Below, piece after piece: positions 1-6,085 of a stretch of DNA of 8,342 nucleotides (positions within the stretch are counted from its first letter, which is position 1; the number at the start of each line of letters is the position of its first letter). This DNA is from Acetobacteraceae bacterium (lineage in GTDB: Bacteria; Pseudomonadota; Alphaproteobacteria; Acetobacterales; Acetobacteraceae), in assembly GCA_030039695.1 (NCBI GenBank), contig JASHVB010000151.1:1-8342 (forward strand), written 5' to 3'. The notes beneath the pieces are model-generated. The model ran no database searches. It had not been told where the DNA came from and worked only from the letters and a program-made list of their open reading frames with translations. Both the position numbers and the translations under genes were made by a program.

Positions 1-322
1 GCAGCGGATCAAGGCCGAGTACGCGATAGCTCGCCAGCAGCAGGTCCTGCGCGTCGTCGGGGCTGGGCTTCATGATGACCTGGTACTGATAATAGTGCTG
101 CAGCCGGTTGGGGTTCTCCCCATATCGGCCGTCGGTGGGCCGGCGGCTCGGCTGCACGTAGGCGGCGCGCCACGGCTTCGGCCCGAGCGCGCGCAGCGTG
201 GTGGCGGGATGGAACGTGCCAGCGCCCATTTCCACGTCGTACGGCTGCAGCAGCACGCAGCCCTGGCCGCTCCAGAACTGCTGCAGGCGGAGGATCAGGG
301 ACTGAAAGCTATTGTCGGTCAT
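1..322 (-). CDS. glyQ: Glycyl-tRNA synthetase alpha subunit, N-terminal part (window edge)
   Basis: This is the first 107 residues of the alpha subunit of the bacterial heterotetrameric (alpha2beta2) glycyl-tRNA synthetase, the cytoplasmic enzyme that charges tRNA-Gly with glycine. The alpha chain holds the class II catalytic core. Reading starts with [17 protein letters not shown], then [40 protein letters not shown] and [20 protein letters not shown], all highly conserved in GlyQ. The ATG at 322 gives the usual N-terminus, a few residues before the SFQ/TFQ motif. The frame runs off the left edge, so about two thirds of the gene and any glyS lie outside. The [10 protein letters not shown] variant is typical of alphaproteobacteria (recall, not a search). 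Identity is near certain; only the exact start is open. Confidence 0.97.
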   Translation of the reverse strand, partial: MTDNSFQSLILRLQQFWSGQGCVLLQPYDVEMGAGTFHPATTLRALGPKPWRAAYVQPSRRPTDGRYGENPNRLQHYYQYQVIMKPSPDDAQDLLLASYRVLGLDPL

Positions 323-802
323 GGCGCGGTCGATGCCTGGAGTGGTGCGATACGGTCGGATTAAGCATCGGCCGACCTACGGGGCAAGGAAACCGGTGCA
401 GCTGCGTTTTGCCGGGAAAGGCATCGCGGACTTCGGAAACCCAACCAATGGAGGATTTCACGGCGAACGTCGTGCCATTCGACCGATTGACACTCGCTCG
501 TGGCCTGGAGGCTGTCGGCCCACGCCGAATGTACCGCGTGCCAGCGATACCTTCGCCAAGGCGATCAACGACCGCGCCGAGGTTCCCGAGACCTACGGCG
601 AGAGCCGCGAGAGCCGAGGATTTCGAGAAGGTCCCCACGGCTCCGAGGCAACCGTTGCTACATTTCGGCGAGCTACTGTCCGCTGATCCTAGCCAAGGCG
701 GATTGAGGGACTTCGCACCCGGAATTCCCCGCATCAATGGCGCATCACTGCCGTCCGCAAACGGCTCACGCGTGATGGATCAAACTCTCGCAGCGCGGGG
801 CG
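323..802. other. Gene-poor stretch upstream of glyQ
   Basis: Several overlapping open frames of about 70-140 codons exist on both strands here. None has a convincing ribosome binding site, a recognisable domain, or residues I can match to a family. The minus frame covering 309-737 and the plus frame starting at 409 are the longest, and they overlap each other antisense. In GC-rich DNA such frames arise by chance. I saw no tRNA-like T-loop, no insertion-sequence ends and no clear terminator. The stretch probably holds the glyQ promoter near its low-coordinate end and otherwise decayed or non-coding DNA. Confidence 0.5.
359..387 (-). promoter_or_regulatory. Possible sigma-70-type promoter of glyQ
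   Basis: On the minus strand a TTGCCC box (387-382) stands 17 bp from TTAATC (364-359), about 37 bp upstream of the glyQ start. Spacing is ideal but both boxes deviate from consensus. GGTCGG (354-359) and CCGACC (372-377) form a 6-bp inverted repeat over the -10 region. This is a pattern match only. Confidence 0.25.
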
Positions 803-906
803 TATATCCGGTGTCGCTGGTGTGTTGATGCGCGAATGCGGCCGACCCAGTGGCAAATTGGCATGGCAGAATAGAGGACAGCGGGACCACAGTCTCACAA
901 TTGGCG
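803..906 (+). repeat. Diverged ~104-bp intergenic direct repeat, copy A
   Basis: This segment aligns without gaps to 2526-2629 with about 80 of 104 identical positions by hand count. The best-conserved part (844-906 against 2567-2629) has 52 of 63 identities, including an identical 17-bp block CAGTCTCACAATTGGCG at 890-906. Both copies lie on the same strand in non-coding DNA. A short hairpin CCAGT-N5-ATTGG (847-861) is kept in copy B with a paired change. Copy A lies downstream of the secreted-protein gene, whose stop is at 974. Its nature is unknown: a mobile-element remnant, a structured RNA or a duplicated control region are all possible. Confidence 0.75.
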
Positions 907-973
907 GTTACCGAGCACGGGACCCCAAGCCGTCGTGTGTGTGAGCCGACCGGGCAATGTGGTTTAGCACTGA

Positions 974-1261
974 TCAGTCGCCACTCACCTGTGCAGCGCC
1001 AGCGCCAACGCTGTAGCCAGGCTCATGCTGCAGCTTCCGCTGGTCTCGCTGGTATGACGGACTCGACCCATCGATAACGCACGCGGCTCCGGTGCCGACG
1101 TTGTAACCAGGCTCGTGCAAGAGCTGCTCCGGATTCGACTGGGATGAAGGGTTGACGCCGTCGATGGCACAGGTGGGGTCGGTCGGTGTCCCCGCGACAG
1201 CTGCCGCTGTCGACAATGCGAACGCCATCGTGGCAACGCCAGCCAGTATTTGTTGTTTCAT
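974..1261 (-). CDS. Small secreted protein with two tandem 30-residue repeats
   Basis: This 95-residue protein of unknown function is probably exported. Residues 1-23 form a signal peptide (MKQQ, a hydrophobic stretch, then AAAVA before GT), with likely cleavage after residue 23. The mature part is almost entirely two adjacent 30-residue units, residues 31-60 and 61-90, followed by QVSGD. The units share 18 of 30 residues: each starts Cys-x-Ile-Asp-Gly, has PS and Gln at positions 8-11, then HEPGY, and ends VGxGAA. Each unit carries one Cys exactly 30 residues apart, which could allow a disulfide after export. The ATG at 1261 has a GGAG box (1270-1273) 8 bp upstream, so start and strand are well supported. 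No lipobox is visible. I recognise no family; the L-x-x-(P/A)-GY-(N/S) pattern faintly recalls the short DUF4148-type periplasmic proteins, but I would not assign it. Confidence 0.8.
   Translation of the reverse strand: MKQQILAGVATMAFALSTAAAVAGTPTDPTCAIDGVNPSSQSNPEQLLHEPGYNVGTGAACVIDGSSPSYQRDQRKLQHEPGYSVGAGAAQVSGD
992..1171 (-). repeat. Tandem 90-bp coding repeat (2 units)
   Basis: Two exactly adjacent 90-bp units (1171-1082 and 1081-992) encode the two 30-residue repeats of the secreted protein. They are best conserved over the HEPGY codons, where GTAACCAGGCTCGTGC and GTAGCCAGGCTCATGC differ at two bases on the plus strand. Elsewhere the DNA has diverged more than the protein motif positions, so the duplication is old and the motif residues appear to be under constraint. 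Confidence 0.85.
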
Positions 1262-1290
1262 ATCGCAAGCTCCGTCTGTAGTCGTTACCT

Positions 1291-1315
1291 GACGTCGATG
1301 CGATTGGCACGTTTC
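1291..1315 (-). promoter_or_regulatory. Possible ECF-sigma promoter of the secreted-protein gene
   Basis: On the minus strand GAAAC (1315-1311) and CGTC (1294-1291) are separated by 16 bp, the AAC / CGTC pattern common to extracytoplasmic-function sigma promoters. It would start transcription about 24 nt before the ATG at 1261. A second GGAAC (1397-1393) with CGTC 18 bp further on (1374-1371) resembles the alphaproteobacterial EcfG general-stress promoter with a slightly long spacer. Both are short motifs and may be chance. Confidence 0.25.
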
Positions 1316-1334
1316 GGCACGCGCTTCTAGGTGC

Positions 1335-1360
1335 CTGGTCGATCGTCGTCGGTCGATCAG
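1335..1360. promoter_or_regulatory. Possible operator: repeated GGTCGATC in an imperfect palindrome
   Basis: GGTCGATC occurs at 1337-1344 and again at 1351-1358, 14 bp apart. The full 26-bp segment is also an imperfect inverted repeat, with 11-bp arms matching at 9 positions. It lies upstream of the secreted-protein gene and within 30 bp of a GGGACGTCCC palindrome (1369-1378). Such symmetry suits a dimeric regulator, but no regulator is identified. Confidence 0.3.
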
Positions 1361-1602
1361 ATGTGAAGGGGACGTCCCAGCCAGAAGTTACGGTTCCGTA
1401 TACAGAATGCCACGAACACCCAATAAACGCCGGATCGGCCGTATCTCACGGGTCGGCCGCCGCGAAACCGTCTTGGCGATCGCTGCCGTAGTGCAAGGCG
1501 TGGTACGGAAAGCTGCTTGGTTTACGTTCGCGCCGATCAACAAGCGTCGCGCAGGCCTTCACGCGCCAAGATCATGCGCATCCAACGTCGAAGGTAACCC
1601 CC

Positions 1603-2113
1603 ATGCCTCTCGATCGGCCTGCCAACGCTTTAAGCGGCATAGCTCGCGGCGGTGCTGCTCAGGCAGTGAGCCGTGGCCGCCTCGGCTGCCTCGTTGTCTT
1701 CTTGGTCCTGGTTGGTGTTTTGGCCAGCTTTGGGTGGCCGCACGAGACAGGCAGAAGAACGAGTCTCCGCTCGGCCTCTGGCGGACACGAGGCGGCGGAA
1801 TTATCGAGATCTTCTGGTGCGGCGACGTCCGGTGTGGCACCATTGTCGGGATCCCCGTGCGTCAGGAGAGCCGATTCCCAAGGACAGCGCAGGACGATCA
1901 GAGTGCGGCTTGACGATCATGAGACAGGTGTGGCCGCGGCAGGACGGTTCCTGGCCTGGTCATATCACCGATCCGCGAAACGGCAGCCAATGCCATGTTA
2001 AGCTGCGCGTCGGTGACTGCGGCAGCTTGCACGTCGGCGGTTACATCCTCCTACCCCTGCTAGGCCAGACATAAATTTGGCATCGCTGCACCGGACATGT
2101 GGGACCGGAATGA
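1603..2113 (+). pseudogene. DUF2147-family exported protein, pseudogene with frameshifts and a stop
   Basis: The pieces of one DUF2147 (PF09917-type) gene lie in three frames. An ATG at 1603 with a GAAGG box just upstream starts a leader whose signal-peptide core (RGRLGCLVVFLVLVGVLASF) is in one frame. The domain begins in a second frame with SPLGLWRTRGGGIIEIFWCG and RCGTIVGI (about 1764-1853), the typical GxW and CG...CGxIV motifs. It continues in a third frame from about 1856 with RASGEPIPKD, then SECGLTIM, GSWPGHITDPRNGS and LHVGGYILLPLLGQT. The second shift falls at a CCCC run (1853-1856). A TAA at 2072-2074 then interrupts the domain just before IWHRCTG, the usual C-terminal W-x-R end; CAA to TAA would explain it. 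Three lesions argue for a true pseudogene. Intact members are small exported proteins of poorly known function. Confidence 0.75.
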
Positions 2114-2525
2114 ACGATGGCATAACCCCATAAAGGCGATACGAAATTCCATATTGGTGCGTCGCCGATGTCCTGGAAGCGACCGTACGGCTACGCTGGC
2201 ATTGTCGCACGCAGGTGGCGCTTCGCTGGGAACAGGATAGGGCCAGGTAGTCGAGACATCCACATCTACGTGCGGCGATGAGCCCGCAGCGTGAAGCCAT
2301 GCGATGACAGGTCGTCATTGTGCCGGCGCATGCCGCCTGAAAAGGGTGGCAAGTTCAGAGCAGCGGCTTTGGGCCGCATAATCGATGGGTTTGGTTTCTC
2401 AGGCAGTGCCTTCACTTCTCGCGGGTGAGCGCGGTGGCGTATAAACGCCAAATTTAATTCGTGTGCCGGTGAGCGGGCAACGCCGAGGTCGGCGATCCCG
2501 GTGCACTGCCAACAAGAGCGGGGAT
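2114..2525. other. Non-coding stretch between the DUF2147 relic and repeat copy B
   Basis: No convincing gene is visible. A 37-codon frame at 2168-2281 and a minus frame across 2266-2682 lack ribosome binding sites and known motifs. A hairpin TGGCGT-ATAA-ACGCCA (2435-2450) is followed by AATTTAATT, a weak terminator-like structure. The run around 2435-2460 is noticeably more AT-rich than the flanking core genes. Confidence 0.45.
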
Positions 2526-2629
2526 GATATCTGGCGTCACCGTGGTGTTGATTCGAGAGCGAGACCGACCCAGTCGCACACTGGTATGGCAGAACAGCAG
2601 TGAGCTGGACCGCAGTCTCACAATTGGCG
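2526..2629 (+). repeat. Diverged ~104-bp intergenic direct repeat, copy B
   Basis: This is the partner of the segment at 803-906, in the same orientation and about 1.7 kb away. Its hairpin CCAGT-CGCAC-ACTGG (2570-2584) is fully paired; in copy A the matching position is a G-T (G-U in RNA) pair, so the stem survives the change. The identical CAGTCTCACAATTGGCG block is at 2613-2629. Copy B lies 164 bp before the dioxygenase start at 2794, so it could sit in that gene's 5' control region, whereas copy A does not precede a comparable gene. Confidence 0.75.
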
Positions 2630-2793
2630 TTCGCCTGACACGATGAACAGGTTCGGGTCGACGCAGCGCAGATTCGTTCCACTATGCCACGCTATTGGAG
2701 TGGATGAATGTGTGCCACAGCAACCAGCGATTTTCCCCATGTGCCGGTCAGGTGCCAGCATCGCGGCAATCCGGGAACGACAATGGAGGATCC

Positions 2794-3705
2794 ATGAGCA
2801 TCGGTACACGCGACATGCGGGATGGCTTTGCACTGGAAATAACCGGAATTTCGCTCTGGGAACGTCCACCGCAGTATACTGTGGAGACCATTACGTCCCA
2901 CTGGGCCGATCGGGGTGTTCTGGTATTCCGGCGCCAGGCCCTCTCCGAAGCGGAACTATGCGCATTCAGCAGCAACTTTGGGGAGCTTGAGCGGGTGGTC
3001 CGCACTGATTGGGCTTCGCCTATGGTGCCCGCTATCGGTGTAATCTCCAATCTCCGCAACAGCGCCGGACGAGCCATCGGCGGTCTGGGCGACGGCGAGC
3101 TGCAATGGCACTCCGACCAATCTTACGTGGCACAGCCAGCAACCGGCTGCCTCCTCTATGCGGTGGAGATCCCGCCCGCCGGCGGCGACACGCTCTGGGC
3201 CAACCTCGAGTGGGCGTACCAGGCGCTTCCCCCGCGGCTCCGGTCGTTCATCGAGGGGCGTAAGGGGATCTTTAGCTACGGCAAGCGGCTCGCCGGGTAC
3301 GGGGCGGAAGACCGGGCGATCACCGCCGAGATGCGCGCGAAGACACCAGACGTGATCCACGACCTGGTGCAACGCAATCCAATGACCGGACGGCCCAGCC
3401 TCTACTTCGATCCGACCACGACAGTGAGCATCCTGGGGATGCCGACAAAAGAGGGTGAGACCGTGCTCAATGAACTGACGGCGTTCTGCACGCAGCCGCA
3501 ATTCGTCTACCGGCACCACTGGCAGGTCGGCGACGTGGTGATGTGGGACAACGGATTCCTGCTGCACCGGCGCGATCAGTTCGATCCGAACCAGCGCCGC
3601 CTGATGAAGCGCACCACGCTCGCACTGTCGAGGCAGACCCACGTCGTCCCGCAGGGCCGGCTCAGCGGCGTGGGGGTCGACGCGACCACGATTGGCGGGG
3701 CCTGA
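2794..3705 (+). CDS. TauD/TfdA-family Fe(II)/2-oxoglutarate-dependent dioxygenase
   Basis: This 303-residue protein matches the usual length of the TauD/TfdA family. These cytoplasmic enzymes use Fe(II), O2 and 2-oxoglutarate to hydroxylate substrates such as taurine, sulfonates, 2,4-D or carnitine-like compounds. The iron triad is visible: H106-x-D108 in QWHSDQSY and the distal H258 in NGFLLHRRDQF. T133 in PPAGGDTLWAN and R273 in MKRTTL fit the 2-oxoglutarate-binding Thr and Arg. The early FRRQALSEAEL and FGELE segments are also typical. The ATG at 2794 is chosen because GGAGGA (2785-2790) lies just before it, although the 3-bp gap is short; ATG 2815 is an alternative, and the open frame upstream to 2695 lacks family similarity. 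No sulfonate transporter or regulator adjoins it, so the substrate cannot be told. Confidence 0.93.
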   Translation: MSIGTRDMRDGFALEITGISLWERPPQYTVETITSHWADRGVLVFRRQALSEAELCAFSSNFGELERVVRTDWASPMVPAIGVISNLRNSAGRAIGGLGDGELQWHSDQSYVAQPATGCLLYAVEIPPAGGDTLWANLEWAYQALPPRLRSFIEGRKGIFSYGKRLAGYGAEDRAITAEMRAKTPDVIHDLVQRNPMTGRPSLYFDPTTTVSILGMPTKEGETVLNELTAFCTQPQFVYRHHWQVGDVVMWDNGFLLHRRDQFDPNQRRLMKRTTLALSRQTHVVPQGRLSGVGVDATTIGGA

Positions 3706-3792
3706 CGCCCGCGACAGCGCCTTCTCCCCGGCCGCCCCCACGTCCTCCGCACTTGACTGGCCGAGCTTTCGGGTTCCACCGACCGGCATCGT

Positions 3793-3814
3793 CGTCCTTT
3801 CGGACGCCGGTTTT
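3793..3814 (+). terminator. Weak rho-independent terminator candidate after the dioxygenase gene
   Basis: A 5-bp stem CGTCC-TTTC-GGACG (3793-3806) is followed by CCGG and a TTTT run (3811-3814), about 90 bp after the dioxygenase stop. The stem is short and separated from the T-run, so function is uncertain. Confidence 0.35.
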
Positions 3815-3840
3815 CTGGGTGACCCATTGGATAGGCTGTA

Positions 3841-3858
3841 CGGGCCGGATCCGGCCCG
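3841..3858. repeat. Perfect 18-bp palindrome
   Basis: CGGGCCGGATCCGGCCCG is a perfect inverted repeat centred on GGATCC. It can fold as a 7-bp all-GC stem with a GATC loop. No T-run follows. It lies between the dioxygenase gene and a possible small relic gene, so it may be a transcription-stopping hairpin, a protein-binding site, or chance in GC-rich DNA. Confidence 0.6.
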
Positions 3859-3883
3859 CCAAGCGAGGGGGACGCCCCACGTT

Positions 3884-4105
3884 ATGACGACGGTGGTCTG
3901 GAGCTCGCTGCGGCCTGTGATGTTCGGCGGTTGGACGGCATATTGGATGATCCTCCAATCTCGGTGCCTTCTCTGGCCTCTTTATCGTGATCATCGCGTT
4001 CGCCGCGATGAGGTCGGCGGCATGGGAGCGGCATTGCAAGCCGAGGACCGACGCCGAGCGGGAGGCCGAGATTGCCTGTCTTGAAAACCAGCGTGATGCC
4101 GCGCC
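3884..4105 (+). pseudogene. Possible remnant of a small membrane protein
   Basis: An ATG at 3884, about 10 bp after a GAGGGGGA box, opens a 66-codon frame beginning MTTVVWSSLRPVMFGGWTAY. A more protein-like segment lies in another frame from about 3963: GAFSGLFIVIIAFAAMRSAA, one membrane-spanning stretch, followed by WERHCKPRTDAEREAEIACL, a charged helix. That layout, one membrane helix then a charged coiled region, resembles PspB-like or similar small inner-membrane proteins. The two parts do not share a frame and the second frame runs into antisense of sthA without a stop, so if this was a gene it is broken. Family assignment is not possible. Confidence 0.3.
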
Positions 4106-4106
4106 C

Positions 4107-5504
4107 CTAGCCGGCCGGCATCCGGTTCCACGCGTCCAGCGCCGCGATCTTGTAAGCCTCTGCCAGCGTCGGATAGTTGAACGTATTCTCGATGAAATAA
4201 TCCAGCGTGCCCTGCAAATTCAGAACTGCTTGGCCGATGTGCACCAACTCGGTCGCACCTTCACCCACGATGTGCACGCCCAGCAGTCGTCTCGTATCCA
4301 GCGCGAAGATCATTTTCATCATGCCGGCATTCAGCCCCATGATGTGACCGCGCGAGGTCTCGCGGAACCGTGCGACTCCACATTCATATGGAATGCTCCG
4401 ATCTCGAACCTCCTGCTCACTCATTCCGACGGTGGAGATCTCCGGCACCGAGTAGATGCCGTAGGGAAAAAACTCCGGTGCCGGCGGCATGCGCACATGA
4501 AACGCATGACATGCGGCAATCCGTCCCTGCTCCATTGACGTTGACGCCAAACTGGGAAATCCGATCGCGTCCCCCGCGCAATAAATGTGTGGCACCGAGG
4601 TCTGAAATGTCATCGGGTCGACTTTCAGCCGACCGCGGCTGTCTGGCGTCAGCCCGCAGGCTTCCAGGTTGAGCGCATCCGTGGCGCCGACGCGGCCTGC
4701 GGTGTACAGCACCATTTCCGCACGGATACGTCGCCCGTTGTCCAGCACTGTTACCGGCCAGTCATTATCGAACTCGATGCGCGCGACCTTGCATCCGAGT
4801 CGTAGTGCCATGCCGCGGTCGCGCAACTGGTGGGTGAAGTCCTCAATCAGCTCGTGATCGATAAAGTCGAGGAAGTTCGGCCGCGATTCCACCAGTGCGA
4901 CGCTGACATCCAGCGCGCTGAAGATCGTCGCGTACTCCACGCCGATAACGCCTGCGCCGACAACTGTCAGACTGCGCGGCAGGTGGGGGATCTCGACGAT
5001 TTCGTCACTGTCCAGAATGTTGCGGCTGTTGAACGGCACGTCGGCCGGACGATACGGGCGGGTGCCGACCGCGATCAGGAAACGTTCGCCGGTAATTGTG
5101 CGCGTGTCGCCGCTTTCCAGTGCCACCTCGATCCGGTGTGGATCGACGAACCGTGCCGTGCCCTTCAGCGTATTCACGGCGTTGCGGGCGAACTGGTGCT
5201 CCAGCACATCGACCTCATGATCGAGGGTGATATGCAGGCGCATCATCAGGTCCTTGGCTTCGATGTCCTTCTTCACTCTGTAGGCGCGACCGTAGAAGCC
5301 GCGCTCGCGCCAGCCGGTCAGGTTTAGTACGGTCTCGCGCAGCGTCTTCGAAGGGATGGTGCCGGTATGGACCGATACGCCGCCGACGCGGCGGCCCTTC
5401 TCCACCACGAGGACCGAGCGGTCGAGCTTGGCCGCCTGGATCGCCGCGCGCCGGCCGGCCGGGCCGCTGCCGATGACAACGAAATCGAACGAATTTGGAC
5501 TCAC
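4107..5504 (-). CDS. sthA: Soluble (Si-specific) NAD(P)+ transhydrogenase, FAD-dependent
   Basis: This cytoplasmic flavoprotein of the pyridine nucleotide-disulfide reductase fold moves hydride between NADPH and NAD+ and helps drain excess NADPH. Numbering from the GTG at 5504, the FAD motif GSGPAG is near residue 12, the TGTIPSKTL segment near 47, the NAD(P) Rossmann motif GAGVIG near 183, the second FAD contact AGDAIG near 310, and the dimerisation domain follows, ending TFNYPTLAEAYKIAALDAWN. The redox cysteine pair of lipoamide or glutathione reductases is absent (GGVSVHTGTIPSK), as expected for SthA. GTG 5504 has GGGGAG (5516-5521) upstream and gives 465 residues, close to the 466 of the E. 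coli enzyme; ATG 5537 and ATG 5567 are in-frame alternatives with weaker ribosome binding sites and an Arg-rich extension. It diverges from the next gene. Confidence 0.92.
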   Translation of the reverse strand: MSPNSFDFVVIGSGPAGRRAAIQAAKLDRSVLVVEKGRRVGGVSVHTGTIPSKTLRETVLNLTGWRERGFYGRAYRVKKDIEAKDLMMRLHITLDHEVDVLEHQFARNAVNTLKGTARFVDPHRIEVALESGDTRTITGERFLIAVGTRPYRPADVPFNSRNILDSDEIVEIPHLPRSLTVVGAGVIGVEYATIFSALDVSVALVESRPNFLDFIDHELIEDFTHQLRDRGMALRLGCKVARIEFDNDWPVTVLDNGRRIRAEMVLYTAGRVGATDALNLEACGLTPDSRGRLKVDPMTFQTSVPHIYCAGDAIGFPSLASTSMEQGRIAACHAFHVRMPPAPEFFPYGIYSVPEISTVGMSEQEVRDRSIPYECGVARFRETSRGHIMGLNAGMMKMIFALDTRRLLGVHIVGEGATELVHIGQAVLNLQGTLDYFIENTFNYPTLAEAYKIAALDAWNRMPAG

Positions 5505-5630
5505 GGCGCCACGCGCTCCCCGCGATTTGGCACGCATGCTACCCAGGTCGCGCGGCCATGTGGGCAAAAATCCGCAGCGGCGGGGACGTAGGCGCGCACC
5601 GCTGCGCCGTTTATGATGCCCGTCGTATCA

Positions 5631-5650
5631 ATCAAGGAGACACCGGCGTG
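5631..5650 (+). promoter_or_regulatory. Ribosome binding site deciding a GTG start
   Basis: AAGGAGA (5634-5640) lies 7 bp before GTG at 5648-5650. It fixes the start of the oxidase-fold protein, whose frame stays open further upstream into the sthA leader. A TATGAT -10-like box is at 5612-5617, but no matching -35 box is seen. Confidence 0.7.
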
Positions 5651-6085
5651 GCGACCATTCCCAAGACCCTACAGCCGCACATTAACACTGCCTTTCCGGA
5701 TAATGTCTGCCTGGTGGCAAGCGTCCTGCCGGACGGCTTTGCTCAGGTAACGCCGCGCGGCAGCACCATGGTGTTCGATGACGAGCACATTGCGCTGTGG
5801 GAACGCGGCAAGGGCAGCACGACCGGTAATCTGCACGACGGCAGCAAGATGACGGTGTATTTCCGCAAGCCGCAATTGCGCACCGATGGCCTGCTGCCAG
5901 TCGGTGGCATCGCGCGGTTCTATGGCACTGCGAAGATTCACAAGTCGGGACCGGAGTACGACGAGGTGTGGCGGCGGCTGGTGCAGCCTGAGAAGGATCG
6001 TGATCCCGAGAAGAAGGGATTCGCGGTGCTGATCAAGATCGACCGGGCCGAAGACCTGAACGGTGCCCCGCTGAAGCTGGAGTAG
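5648..6085 (+). CDS. Pyridoxamine 5'-phosphate oxidase family protein (FMN-binding split barrel)
   Basis: This 145-residue cytoplasmic protein begins MATIPKTLQPHINTAFPDNV. It has the split-barrel layout: strand CLVASVLPDGFAQVTPRGST near residues 21-40, then DDEHIALWERGKGSTTGNLH, which resembles the FMN phosphate-binding segment of these proteins, then MTVYFRKPQLR, a barrel strand GIARFYGTAKIH near 87-98, and a C-terminal FAVLIKID strand. Length and order fit the short stand-alone PPOX-fold proteins annotated as pyridoxamine 5'-phosphate oxidase family. Most of these are not true PdxH enzymes; they bind FMN, F420 or heme and reduce or bind varied substrates, so the reaction is unknown. GTG is chosen as start because of the strong AAGGAGA box. 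It is divergent from sthA across about 143 bp, and a shared control region is possible but not shown. Confidence 0.88.
   Translation: MATIPKTLQPHINTAFPDNVCLVASVLPDGFAQVTPRGSTMVFDDEHIALWERGKGSTTGNLHDGSKMTVYFRKPQLRTDGLLPVGGIARFYGTAKIHKSGPEYDEVWRRLVQPEKDRDPEKKGFAVLIKIDRAEDLNGAPLKLE

Noticed and set aside
309..737. A 142-codon minus-strand frame upstream of glyQ, overlapped by plus frames at 312-686 and 409-828
   Set aside because: No ribosome binding site, no known motif, overlaps the glyQ start, and the opposing frames are equally long; typical chance frames in GC-rich DNA.
1407..1913. A 168-codon plus frame taken as one gene
   Set aside because: Only its last ~40 codons are protein-like, and they are the middle piece of the broken DUF2147 gene; the start has no ribosome binding site.
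2168..2281. A 37-codon plus frame beginning MSWKRPYGYAG
   Set aside because: No ribosome binding site and no similarity I can name; too short to support.
2266..2682. A 138-codon minus frame across repeat copy B
   Set aside because: Runs through the non-coding repeat, Cys/Arg-rich composition, no initiation signal.
2956..3789. A 277-codon minus frame opposite the dioxygenase gene
   Set aside because: It is the antisense shadow of the well-supported dioxygenase, with Arg/His/Val-rich composition and no family match.
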